Source of the DNA: Bacteroidota bacterium | GTDB taxonomy: Bacteria > Bacteroidota > Bacteroidia > Chitinophagales > Chitinophagaceae | Assembly: GCA_023386045.1 (NCBI GenBank) | Contig: JAEWKK010000002.1 | Location: 1 to 64,000 of the forward strand | Length of the DNA: 64,000 nt | Direction: 5' to 3' | In this document: piece by piece, positions 35,548-43,551 of the stretch | How the letters are laid out: each line of letters starts with the position of its first letter | How positions within the stretch are numbered: position 1 is the first letter of the stretch | Made by a program: the position numbers and the translations under genes | Notes under the pieces: generated by a model | Seen by the model: only the letters and a program-made list of their open reading frames with translations | Databases searched by the model: none | Told to the model about the DNA's origin: nothing

Positions 35548-35578
35548 TTGGCAGTTTACCAGTGCACCCTTACCTTTG
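35548..35578 (+). promoter_or_regulatory. Bacteroidota-type promoter of atpD
   Basis: TTG at 35548-35550 and TACCTTTG at 35571-35578, separated by 20 bp, match the TTTG-N19/20-TAnnTTTG consensus. The start codon of atpD lies 72 bp downstream of the -7 element, leaving a 5' UTR of about 60 nt. Confidence 0.7.
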
Positions 35579-35649
35579 CAGCCTGAAAATGAAAAATGGC
35601 TGCCCTGGCTGCTTTTTTTCACCCAAAAACTCTTCTTTAAAAGCTATAT

Positions 35650-37149
35650 ATGGCAAAAGTTGGTAAGGTAAAACAGATCATCGGCGCCGTGGTGGACGTA
35701 CAGTTCGACGGAGGCCTTCCCGAAATTTATAATGCATTGGAAATAAGAAGGCCTGGTTCAGATCCACTGGTTCTTGAGGTGCAAAACCACCTGGGTGAAG
35801 ACAGTGTTCGTACCATCGCCATGGACGGTACAGAAGGTTTGATGCGCGGAGTGGAAGTATTTGATACAGGTGGCGCTATTAAAATGCCGGCCACTGAAGA
35901 AATCAAAGGACGCCTTTTCAATGTAACAGGTGATCCCATTGATGGTCTTCCTCCGGTTTCTAAAGTAAACGGACGTGCCATCCACGCCAAGCCACCAGCA
36001 TTTGAAAATCTTTCTACTGCCACCGAGGTTCTTTTCACAGGTATCAAGGTAATTGACCTGATCGAACCTTATGCAAAAGGTGGTAAGATCGGTTTGTTTG
36101 GTGGTGCGGGTGTAGGTAAAACCGTATTGATCCAGGAACTGATCAACAATATCGCGAAAGCCTATTCCGGTCTCTCAGTATTTGCCGGTGTTGGTGAAAG
36201 AACACGTGAGGGTAATGACCTGATGCGTGAGATGATCGAAGCAGGAATCATGAAATATGGTGAAGCTTTCAAACACAGTATGGAAGAAGGTGGATGGGAC
36301 CTGAGCAAGGTGAATATGGAAGACCTGGCAGATTCCAAAGCCACATTTGTTTTTGGACAGATGAACGAACCTCCCGGAGCACGCGCTCGTGTGGCTCTTT
36401 CCGGTTTGACCATTGCCGAATATTACCGCGATGGTGATGGCACTGGCAAAGGACGTGACATTCTTTTCTTTGTTGACAATATCTTCCGTTTTACACAGGC
36501 AGGTTCGGAAGTTTCGGCTCTTCTTGGCCGTATGCCTTCTGCGGTAGGTTACCAGCCCACGCTGGCAACTGAAATGGGACTGATGCAGGAAAGGATCACT
36601 TCTACAAAGAATGGTTCAATTACTTCAGTGCAGGCTGTATATGTTCCGGCGGATGACCTTACCGATCCGGCTCCTGCTACAACATTTGCCCACCTGGATG
36701 CCACAACGGTTCTGTCGCGTAAGATCGCTGACCTTGGTATCTATCCTGCCGTGGATCCACTGGATTCCACTTCAAGGATCCTTACACCGGGCATTGTTGG
36801 TGAAGCACATTATAACTGCGCCAACAGGGTGAAACTGATCCTGCAGCGCTACAAGGAATTACAGGATATCATTGCCATCCTGGGTATGGATGAACTGAGT
36901 GATGATGATAAACTCGTGGTAAGCCGCGCCAGAAGGGTACAGCGTTTCCTTTCACAGCCTTTCCACGTGGCAGAAGCCTTTACCGGTCTGAAAGGTGTGC
37001 TGGTTCCAATTGAGGAAACCATCCGCGGCTTTAACATGATCATGGACGGTGAAGTGGATGAATATCCTGAAGCAGCTTTCAACCTCGTTGGCTCTATTGA
37101 TGATGCCATCGAAAAAGGTAAGAAAATGCTGGCACAGGCTCAGGGTTGA
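35650..37149 (+). CDS. atpD: F1F0 ATP synthase subunit beta
   Basis: 499 aa catalytic subunit of F1. P-loop GGAGVGKT (151-158), GERTREGNDL (catalytic Glu and Arg region), PPGARARVALSGLT, and the conserved DELSDDDK-like C-terminal segment (the DELSEED of other species). The subunit hydrolyses/synthesises ATP at the alpha/beta interface. Downstream by 175 bp is atpC; the alpha, gamma, delta and F0 genes are not in the window, as is common in Bacteroidota. Confidence 0.97.
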   Translation: MAKVGKVKQIIGAVVDVQFDGGLPEIYNALEIRRPGSDPLVLEVQNHLGEDSVRTIAMDGTEGLMRGVEVFDTGGAIKMPATEEIKGRLFNVTGDPIDGLPPVSKVNGRAIHAKPPAFENLSTATEVLFTGIKVIDLIEPYAKGGKIGLFGGAGVGKTVLIQELINNIAKAYSGLSVFAGVGERTREGNDLMREMIEAGIMKYGEAFKHSMEEGGWDLSKVNMEDLADSKATFVFGQMNEPPGARARVALSGLTIAEYYRDGDGTGKGRDILFFVDNIFRFTQAGSEVSALLGRMPSAVGYQPTLATEMGLMQERITSTKNGSITSVQAVYVPADDLTDPAPATTFAHLDATTVLSRKIADLGIYPAVDPLDSTSRILTPGIVGEAHYNCANRVKLILQRYKELQDIIAILGMDELSDDDKLVVSRARRVQRFLSQPFHVAEAFTGLKGVLVPIEETIRGFNMIMDGEVDEYPEAAFNLVGSIDDAIEKGKKMLAQAQG

Positions 37150-37324
37150 TCTCCCGGAGAAATCCAGGCAGTTCTTTAACATGAAGTGGATAGTGGTGAC
37201 ACCAGCAACAGAATACAATGGAACTTTTGTTGCGTCGCACACTTCGGCTTTCTGTTCTTTAATCAACAATAACCGGTTTTTCCAATTCAGGTAAAACTGC
37301 TCCTCAGGGAGAATAAGAGTAATC

Positions 37325-37582
37325 ATGACTTTAGAAATATTGACCCCGGAAAAAAAATTGTTCAGCGGTGAGGTGTTTGGTGTGCAAATGCCAGGCATCA
37401 GTGGTTCATTTGAAGTGCTGGACAAACACGCCCCTTTAGTCAGTGCCTTAAAAGCAGGTCGTGTAAAAGTGCTGCGTGATAAACAAAACCATACAGCTAC
37501 TTACAATATCCAGGGCGGATTTGTAGAAGTGCTGAATAACAAAGTAACTGTTCTGGTGGAAGGTGCTACTATCGTTGAATAA
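37325..37582 (+). CDS. atpC: F1F0 ATP synthase subunit epsilon, short form
   Basis: 85 aa. The protein consists only of the N-terminal beta-sandwich (MTLEILTPEKKLFSG ... SGSFEVLDKHAPLVSAL ... VEGATIVE). The usual C-terminal helical hairpin, which in E. coli and Bacillus inhibits ATP hydrolysis, is missing, and nothing resembling it follows in frame. It is thus smaller than the roughly 130-140 residues of most bacteria. A strong bidirectional terminator follows directly. Confidence 0.92.
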   Translation: MTLEILTPEKKLFSGEVFGVQMPGISGSFEVLDKHAPLVSALKAGRVKVLRDKQNHTATYNIQGGFVEVLNNKVTVLVEGATIVE

Positions 37583-37601
37583 TTAGTAATCTTATAGAAA
37601 T

Positions 37602-37632
37602 AAAAAAAGCTCTCAGTGATGAGAGCTTTTTT
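37602..37632. terminator. Bidirectional terminator between atpC and the RDD gene
   Basis: Stem GCTCTCA / TGAGAGC (37609-37615 and 37620-37626), loop GTGA, flanked by A7 on the left and T6 on the right, so it can stop both the + strand atpC and the - strand RDD transcript. Confidence 0.9.
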
Positions 37633-37649
37633 GTTTTAAGAAACTGATC

Positions 37650-38099
37650 TTAAAATGCTGCAATATTCTTTACCACAAGGGTATTGGCCATTTTATCATG
37701 AAGCGTTTGTTTCTTGTCGTCCCAAAGCATCATCAGATAACCAATCAAAAGGATGATAGCTGAAATGATCTTTCCAAAATACCTTCCAGTTGCCTGCCCA
37801 AAACTGATGCGGTGTCCCTCTGTATTGGTCACCTTCAGGTTCATGGCCTTTTTACCAAAAGTGGCCTGATTGGTTCCGGATTCCATCATAGCAAAATAAA
37901 GCCAGTTGACAACAATGTTCAACAGCTCTCCGGTTACATCACCAATTCCATATCTTAAGATCAGATTGGGGATCATCAGAATCAGTCCATCAATAAAAGC
38001 AGCCGCAAACCTTTCCCAGAAAGTTCCATACTGTATTCTTTCCTGGTGAAAAATATCCGTCTCGGGACCTTGCTGCGTTGTGTAGTTTTGGTATTCCAT
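37650..38099 (-). CDS. RDD-family membrane protein
   Basis: 149 aa with three hydrophobic segments in the RDD pattern: RFAAAFIDGLILMIP (the Arg and Asp that name the family), a central membrane helix, and a final segment (ISAIILLIGYLMMLWDDKKQ). Family members are small multi-pass proteins, some linked to Na+/H+ antiport, but mostly of unknown function. It shares a terminator with atpC. It is 98 bp downstream of yqgE on the same strand. Confidence 0.85.
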   Translation of the reverse strand: MEYQNYTTQQGPETDIFHQERIQYGTFWERFAAAFIDGLILMIPNLILRYGIGDVTGELLNIVVNWLYFAMMESGTNQATFGKKAMNLKVTNTEGHRISFGQATGRYFGKIISAIILLIGYLMMLWDDKKQTLHDKMANTLVVKNIAAF

Positions 38100-38197
38100 A
38101 AAAAATTTTTGTCAAGAAAGTAAAATTTCCTGCAATAAAAAAGCATGTGAATAAATAATAATCCTTTTGGGAAACAAGAAAAAAGGAAAGCGTTTTT

Positions 38198-38749
38198 TTA
38201 ATTCAGCTGAGGATCGATAGGAAAATTGATCATCATTTCATATTCGCCGCCGAGGTGTTTGAGAGAATCTTTCCAGATCTCTTCTGCATTGGGATGAAAA
38301 ACAAGTTTTCGAATGGCTTCCACTGTAAGCCAGGTTTTTTCATTCATTTCCGTTTCCAGTTGACCGGGACTCCACCCGGAATACCCGATAAAAAAACGGA
38401 TCATGGCAGGATCAGCCTTGCCACTGTTGATCAGGGAGATCACCGCATCAAAATCACCACCCCAGTAAATACCTTTCATCACTTCCACTCCGCCCTGAAT
38501 TTCTTCAGGATAACGATGCAAAAAATGAATGGTATTCATTTGCACCGGACCTCCGTAATATACGGGAAGCTTGTGTCCATCAATTTCAGGGATCAGTTCA
38601 TCAAGTGTGTTCTCGTATTGCCGGTTGATCACAAAACCAATGGTGCCGTCTTCGCGATGCTCGGTAAGAAAGACCACCGTTCTCATGAAATTAGGATCCT
38701 TTAAAAATGGATCTGCGATCAATAGTACTCCTGTTGCCGGTTGAACCAT
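38198..38749 (-). CDS. YqgE/AlgH-family protein
   Basis: 183 aa from ATG 38749 (a longer reading from 38821 is possible but the ATG fits the family start: MVQPATGVLLIADPFL). Conserved segments DPNFMRTVVFL, GTIGFVINR and GYSGWSPGQLETE are typical of YqgE, a cytosolic protein of unknown biochemical role present in most Gram-negatives. It diverges from the sensor kinase gene. Confidence 0.92.
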   Translation of the reverse strand: MVQPATGVLLIADPFLKDPNFMRTVVFLTEHREDGTIGFVINRQYENTLDELIPEIDGHKLPVYYGGPVQMNTIHFLHRYPEEIQGGVEVMKGIYWGGDFDAVISLINSGKADPAMIRFFIGYSGWSPGQLETEMNEKTWLTVEAIRKLVFHPNAEEIWKDSLKHLGGEYEMMINFPIDPQLN

Positions 38750-38862
38750 ATCAGATAGATCAATTGTGTTAAAAATAAGGCATAACAATCTTATGCCACC
38801 GTTTTTTGGTGACTGGCTCAATATTTTTGCTTACCCGAATTTTTTTACCATATTGCTGCACA

Positions 38863-40200
38863 GTGAAAAAAATCTTCCCGGTTATTATAGGTTTGATCAG
38901 CTTGTCCCTTATCGGCATCATTTATATTCAGGTGTCCTGGCTCAACAATATGGTGCTGTTAAGAGAAGACCAGTTAAGAGATAAGATCCAGAAAGTAACC
39001 GAGAATGTAAGTCGCGATCTTTCTCAATACAAAGGCATTCCTCCGGCTAACAATAAAAAATTTGGTGGCTTTGATGAAGAATTGCTGACTACAGATATCT
39101 TCCGGCCTTACCTGGTGGGAAGCAGACTGACTTCACAGGAGATCTACGAGAAAATCAAGAAGGCATTTATTGAAAACAAACTGGTGCAGGTTCCATTTGA
39201 ATTTGCCCTGGCTGTTTCTTACTCGGGTGAGTTTGGATATATGGAAAGGCAGTCGCCAAAATTTGTTGAATGGTACGATGATTCATTAACGCATAACAGT
39301 TATCATAATTTCATTCTTCCTCCCAGCGGGTCTGCTTCTGAAAACCTGGCTTCTGATGAAGTACTGATCGTGGTAGTGCCGCAGATCAGCAATATGGTTT
39401 ATAAAGACCTTCGCCCTCAGTTCATAGGTGCTATTTTGTTTACCCTGGTTATCATCACTGCTTTTGCACTTACGGTTCGCACCATGCTGCGACAGAAAAA
39501 ATTAAGTGAGATCAAGAATGATTTCATCAACAATATGACCCATGAATTCAAAACACCCATCGCAACCATTTCATTGGCGGTGGACGCTTTGAAAAACGAA
39601 AAAGTGCAGAAGGATGTGGAGAAGCTGACCTATTTCAGCAGCATCATCAAGGAAGAAAACCAGCGCATGAACCGCCAGGTGGAAACAATTTTAAAATCAG
39701 CACTTCTTGACCGCCAGGAGATTCAACTGAATTTAAAACCACTTCATGTTCACCAGATCATCCAGGACGTAGCAGATAATTTTATCCTGAGACTGCAGGA
39801 GAAGCAGGGCATGCTGGAAACCAATCTGTCTGCCACCAACGACCTGATAGAAGGAGATGAAGTGCATATCTCCAACCTTGTAAATAATTTGATGGATAAT
39901 GCGGTAAAATATTCAAAGGAAAATGTGCCTCCAGTGATCCGCATCCATACTTCTTCTGATGGTAAGAAATTTATCCTTCGCATGGAAGACAATGGTATTG
40001 GCATGACTAGAGAAACCGTAAAACGCATCTTCGAAAAATTCTATCGTGCGCATACAGGCAACATACACAATGTAAAAGGTTTTGGTCTTGGTCTTAGCTA
40101 TGTAAAGTCAGTGGTAGAAGCACACGAAGGAACCATCAGGGCAGAGAGTACACTGGGAAAAGGAAGTTGTTTTACTATTGAATTTGACCTGGTTAAATAA
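38863..40200 (+). CDS. Sensor histidine kinase, two-pass membrane, orphan
   Basis: 445 aa from GTG 38863 (TTG at 38806 would lengthen the N-terminus by 19). Membrane helix (VIIGLISLSLIGIIYIQV), a periplasmic sensor region (about 30-180), second helix (QFIGAILFTLVIITAFAL), then HisKA with His227 in NNMTHEFKTP and HATPase with NLMDNAVKY, DNGIGM and GFGLGLSYVK. No response regulator lies next to it; the next gene (queA) is convergent with a 9-bp gap. A perfect -7-like TATTTTTG lies at 38822-38829 but a matching -33 is absent. Signal unknown. Confidence 0.88.
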   Translation: MKKIFPVIIGLISLSLIGIIYIQVSWLNNMVLLREDQLRDKIQKVTENVSRDLSQYKGIPPANNKKFGGFDEELLTTDIFRPYLVGSRLTSQEIYEKIKKAFIENKLVQVPFEFALAVSYSGEFGYMERQSPKFVEWYDDSLTHNSYHNFILPPSGSASENLASDEVLIVVVPQISNMVYKDLRPQFIGAILFTLVIITAFALTVRTMLRQKKLSEIKNDFINNMTHEFKTPIATISLAVDALKNEKVQKDVEKLTYFSSIIKEENQRMNRQVETILKSALLDRQEIQLNLKPLHVHQIIQDVADNFILRLQEKQGMLETNLSATNDLIEGDEVHISNLVNNLMDNAVKYSKENVPPVIRIHTSSDGKKFILRMEDNGIGMTRETVKRIFEKFYRAHTGNIHNVKGFGLGLSYVKSVVEAHEGTIRAESTLGKGSCFTIEFDLVK

Positions 40201-40209
40201 TTGTCTTTC

Positions 40210-41439
40210 TTATCTGTTTTTATTTCTCCAAAGCAAACTGCTGTCACCATAACTTAGGAAGCGGTATTGGTGTGCGAGTGCATGCTGATAAACTTTTTTC
40301 CAGTCTTCACCAATAAATGCAGAAACCAACAGAAGCAGGGTTGACTGAGGCTGGTGAAAATTGGTGATGAGTGCAACAGGAATTTTAAAATCATAGCCTG
40401 GTACAATCACCATGCTAGTAGTACAATGCAGTTCATTGATTTCTTTTTGTTCCATCCAGCTGATCATCGCCTGCAAACTTTCCTGGTAAGAAATTGAAGG
40501 ATTTTCTTCCTGCAAATCATATGCTTCCCATTGAGAAAGATTCCAGTCTGGTTCAACAGAACTCTTCATCAGTTTTATTCCCAGCCAGTACAGACTTTCC
40601 AGTGTTCTTAATGATGTGGTACCCACTGCTACAACTTGTGGCGCACTAAGCAACTGCTTTAAAAATTCTTTGGTAACAGAAAAAGGTTCTTCATGCATAA
40701 CATGACCTCCGATGGTAGCAGATTTTACAGGCTTAAAAGTTCCTGCTCCTACATGAAGTGTAATAAAAGCCGCTTCAACATTTTTCTTTTGCAAGGCTTT
40801 AAAAACTTCTGTTGTAAAATGAAGTGCAGCAGTGGGTGCTGCCACAGATCCTTCTGTTTTTGAAAAAACGGTTTGGTAGCGTTCCTTGTCCTGTTCTACT
40901 ACTTCTCTTTTGATGTATGGAGGTAAAGGAATATTGCCTGCAGCATGTAAGATGGAAGAGAAGGGAAGGGTAGAGGGGTTCCAGGAAAACTCTATAATAA
41001 AGCCGTCTTCTTTTTTTTCAATGTAAGCAGCGGTGAGAAGTACTGTATGATCATGAACCTGGATTTCTTTTTGCAGGAGTTGTCCGTTTTTCCATTTGGA
41101 TGCGCCACCAATCAAACAAAGCCATCTTGTTTTTTCTTTTTGCTGCAACGATTGCTCCATACTCTGGCCATAAGGCTGAAGACAGAAGATCTCGATTTGT
41201 CCTCCACTGGGTTTCTGAAAATAAATACGTGCTTCAATCACCCTGGTGTTATTCAAAACCAGCAATGCATCTGATAAGTGATCAGGAAGATGAAGAAAAA
41301 GATCATCACTGATCTGACCATTGCTGTACACAAGAAGTTTGGAGGCATCCCTTTTTTCCAGGGGAAAGTTGGCGATCCTTTCAGCAGGTAGCGTGTAATC
41401 GTAATCGAGGATCGATATGTTTTTCAGGTCGTTTTTCAT
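40210..41439 (-). CDS. queA: tRNA preQ1(34) S-adenosylmethionine ribosyltransferase-isomerase QueA
   Basis: 409 aa. Transfers the ribosyl moiety of SAM to preQ1 in the anticodon wobble of GUN tRNAs, making epoxyqueuosine. Family signatures visible: LPAERIANFPLEKRDASKLLV, VAAPTAALHFT, ITLHVGAGTFKPV, and ALITNFHQPQSTLL. It is about 60 residues longer than many homologues. It is convergent with the sensor kinase (9-bp gap). queuosine partners are not in the window. Confidence 0.93.
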   Translation of the reverse strand: MKNDLKNISILDYDYTLPAERIANFPLEKRDASKLLVYSNGQISDDLFLHLPDHLSDALLVLNNTRVIEARIYFQKPSGGQIEIFCLQPYGQSMEQSLQQKEKTRWLCLIGGASKWKNGQLLQKEIQVHDHTVLLTAAYIEKKEDGFIIEFSWNPSTLPFSSILHAAGNIPLPPYIKREVVEQDKERYQTVFSKTEGSVAAPTAALHFTTEVFKALQKKNVEAAFITLHVGAGTFKPVKSATIGGHVMHEEPFSVTKEFLKQLLSAPQVVAVGTTSLRTLESLYWLGIKLMKSSVEPDWNLSQWEAYDLQEENPSISYQESLQAMISWMEQKEINELHCTTSMVIVPGYDFKIPVALITNFHQPQSTLLLLVSAFIGEDWKKVYQHALAHQYRFLSYGDSSLLWRNKNR

Positions 41440-41498
41440 GCGGCTGACTGCAGCATTTAAGTTTTAATTGAATCAGGTTCTTCACAAAAAACCTGTGG

Positions 41499-41607
41499 TT
41501 TTCCACGGTTATCCACAGCAATCCACAGAGGTGCATCGTTTAAAAAATTTTCACCGGGCAAAAACCTTATCCAGTAAGGGTTTTAAAGGCTTTCGACATG
41601 TGGAAAA
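41499..41607. promoter_or_regulatory. DnaA-box-like sites in the mraZ leader
   Basis: TTATCCACA at 41509-41517 is an exact box and CAATCCACA (41519-41527) lies next to it; TTTTCCACG (41499-41507) and, in reverse orientation, TGTGGAAAA (41599-41607) are weaker. All lie 88-196 bp upstream of the mraZ ATG. Confidence 0.45.
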
Positions 41608-41636
41608 ATTAAACAATCGAAAATTGCCGAAACAAA

Positions 41637-41660
41637 GTGGGAAAAAGTGTTATTTTGTGT
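41637..41660 (+). promoter_or_regulatory. Probable MraZ operator: three GTG repeats at 10-bp spacing
   Basis: GTG triplets begin at exactly 41637, 41647 and 41657, in AAAGTGGGAA, AAAGTGTTAT and TTTGTGTCAA. MraZ is known to bind tandem GTG-containing repeats spaced 10 bp apart ahead of its own gene. They lie 35-58 bp upstream of the mraZ ATG. A -7-like TATTTTG overlaps the third repeat, which would allow autorepression. Confidence 0.65.
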
Positions 41661-41694
41661 CAAAGTAAACCGCCACCATTCCAATCCATTGAAA

Positions 41695-42165
41695 ATGACA
41701 GGATTTCTAGGCGAATTTGAATCAACTCTGGACGCAAAAGGTCGCTTTCTCCTACCGGCAGGCTTAAAAAAGCAAATGCCTGAAGGCGAAAATACGCGTT
41801 TTGTTATCAACAGAGGATTTGAGAAATGCCTGACCCTGTATCCCCGCCAAAGCTGGGAACCCCTTTATGCCAGGATTAGCACTTTGAACGATTTTGACCC
41901 AAAGGTGAGAGAATTCAGAAGGTATTTTCTGAACGGCGCCACAGAAGTGGAGCTCGATTCGGCAGGCAGGCTTTTGCTCCCTCCGAACCTGAAAGAGTAT
42001 GCGGGTCTGGAAAAGGATATCGTGCTGGCTTCGGCCATAGACAAGATCGAGATCTGGTCTACCGGTAATTACAAGAAGTTCTTTGAATCATATTCACCCG
42101 ATGACTTCAGTAGTCTTGCGCAGCAGGTGATGGTAAAAGGGGACGGAAGCAATAAGATGGAATGA
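41695..42165 (+). CDS. mraZ: Transcriptional regulator MraZ
   Basis: 156 aa from ATG 41695 (an in-frame GTG at 41647 lies in the operator and is rejected). Two SpoVT/AbrB-like swapped-hairpin repeats: GEFESTLDAKGRFLLPAGLK and ATEVELDSAGRLLLPPNLK, each with the DxxGR(F/L)LLP core. MraZ is a ring-forming DNA-binding repressor of the dcw operon. It is the first gene of the cluster and overlaps rsmH by 4 bp. Autoregulation is expected through the GTG repeats upstream. Confidence 0.95.
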   Translation: MTGFLGEFESTLDAKGRFLLPAGLKKQMPEGENTRFVINRGFEKCLTLYPRQSWEPLYARISTLNDFDPKVREFRRYFLNGATEVELDSAGRLLLPPNLKEYAGLEKDIVLASAIDKIEIWSTGNYKKFFESYSPDDFSSLAQQVMVKGDGSNKME

Positions 42166-43124
42166 AAAAGGATACTTACAACAAGGGGCAAAATTCCTTA
42201 GTTCCTGGTAAAGGCGAGGATCCCAAATCTTACCATGTTCCCGTTTTACTACATGAGGTAATTGAATACCTCAATATTCATCCTGCCGGAACTTATGTCG
42301 ACTGCACTTTTGGAGGTGGCGGACATAGCAAAGCCATACTAGAAAAGCTCGGACCCGACGGTAAGCTGGTTGCCTTTGACCAGGATGCCGATGCCAGAAA
42401 CAATCTTCCTGATGATCCAAGAGTGGTTTTTATAGCGCAGAATTTCAGGCACCTTCAAAGATTTCTTCGATTGAATGGAATTGATGAAGTGGATGGAATT
42501 CTTGCGGACCTCGGAGTGAGCAGTCACCAGTTCGACAGGGCTGAAAGAGGTTTTTCTACGCGATTTGAAGCATCACTTGATATGCGCATGGATCAGCGCC
42601 AGGTAAAAACTGCCGCCGATGTTTTGAATGATTATTCTGAGCACCAGCTGCATAAGTTGTTTGAGCAATATGGTGAAGTCACCAATTCGAAAACACTGGC
42701 AAGGACGATCGTGGAAGCAAGAAAAACAGCTTCTTTTAAAACCATCGAAGGTTTGAAGAATGCGATCAGTTCCGTGGTAAAAGGCAATCCGAACAAATAC
42801 CTCGCACAGGTATTCCAGGCATTGCGGATCGAGGTGAATGATGAATTAGTGGCATTAAAAGATTTGCTGGAACAGGTCCCAAAAGTTTTGAAGCAGGATG
42901 GAAGAGTGGCAATCATCACTTTTCATTCCATTGAAGACAGGCTGGTAAAGATCTTTTTCCGTGACAACAGTTTTGATGCGCCAGAAGAAAATCCTTTTGC
43001 AACCACACAGAAGCCAACACTTCTGAAACCGGTTAATAAAAAACCAGTTGTTGCATCTGCTGAAGAACTAAAAAGAAATACAAGGTCACGAAGCGCGAAG
43101 CTTCGAGTGGCTCAAAAAATATAA
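42162..43124 (+). CDS. rsmH: 16S rRNA (cytosine1402-N4)-methyltransferase RsmH
   Basis: 320 aa. SAM-dependent N4-methylation of C1402 in 16S rRNA. Motif I GTYVDCTFGGGGHS, DQDADA (acidic motif II), ILADLGVSSHQFD, and the RVAIITFHSIEDRLVK segment are diagnostic. The ATG overlaps the mraZ stop (ATGA). C-terminus is basic and ends RSAKLRVAQKI, as expected. A 15-bp gap separates it from ftsL. Confidence 0.96.
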   Translation: MKKDTYNKGQNSLVPGKGEDPKSYHVPVLLHEVIEYLNIHPAGTYVDCTFGGGGHSKAILEKLGPDGKLVAFDQDADARNNLPDDPRVVFIAQNFRHLQRFLRLNGIDEVDGILADLGVSSHQFDRAERGFSTRFEASLDMRMDQRQVKTAADVLNDYSEHQLHKLFEQYGEVTNSKTLARTIVEARKTASFKTIEGLKNAISSVVKGNPNKYLAQVFQALRIEVNDELVALKDLLEQVPKVLKQDGRVAIITFHSIEDRLVKIFFRDNSFDAPEENPFATTQKPTLLKPVNKKPVVASAEELKRNTRSRSAKLRVAQKI

Positions 43125-43139
43125 GCACTAAAAAAATCA

Positions 43140-43469
43140 ATGTTGGAATCCAATAACAAAAAAGAAAAGACGCTGAACCTGCACTGGAAAAGATTGCTCA
43201 ATTATAAAGCAATTGTCAGGCAGATACCTTTCTTTTTGTTCCTGGCCCTGTTAGCGGTGATCTATATCTATAACGGGCATATGGCGGATAAGACCATCAG
43301 GGAAATTTCCAAAACATCAACTGAATTAAAGGAATTACAATACGAGTTTAAATCAGTGAAGGGTGATGTGCTTCATCGCAGTAAGCAAAGTGAATTGATG
43401 GAAGCAGTAGAACCATTGGGGTTAAAAGAATTGACAGATGCCCCGGTTGTGTTGATCGATAGTTTGTAA
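43140..43469 (+). CDS. ftsL: FtsL-like division protein
   Basis: 109 aa, bitopic: a basic cytoplasmic N-terminus (NKKEKTLNLHWKR), one membrane helix (QIPFFLFLALLAVIYIY, about 35-51), then a periplasmic region with a leucine-zipper-like coiled coil (about 60-90), ending ELTDAPVVLIDSL. Size, topology and position between rsmH and the PBP fit FtsL, which recruits and activates FtsW-FtsI with FtsB/DivIC and FtsQ. Sequence identity in the family is low, so the call rests on topology and synteny. Confidence 0.82.
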   Translation: MLESNNKKEKTLNLHWKRLLNYKAIVRQIPFFLFLALLAVIYIYNGHMADKTIREISKTSTELKELQYEFKSVKGDVLHRSKQSELMEAVEPLGLKELTDAPVVLIDSL

Positions 43470-43471
43470 TA

Positions 43472-43493
43472 GAGACGCATTATAATGCGTCTC
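43472..43493. repeat. 22-bp perfect palindrome in the ftsL-ftsI spacer
   Basis: GAGACGCAT at 43472-43480, TATA at 43481-43484 and ATGCGTCTC at 43485-43493 form a perfect palindrome two bases after the ftsL stop. As RNA it makes a 9-bp hairpin with a TATA loop. A second smaller hairpin (ATCCGC / GCGGAT, 43513-43527) follows in the same 82-bp spacer. Confidence 0.9.
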
Positions 43494-43551
43494 CACTGTG
43501 TTATAAAAAAATATCCGCCCTGCGGATCATATAAACAAAACCAATTGTCGT

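Noticed and set aside
37150..37324. Hidden gene between atpD and atpC
   Set aside because: No open frame with sensible start or composition in this 175-bp gap.
41647..41694. GTG start of mraZ at 41647
   Set aside because: The added 16 residues come from the operator region; ATG 41695 gives the conserved MraZ N-terminus.
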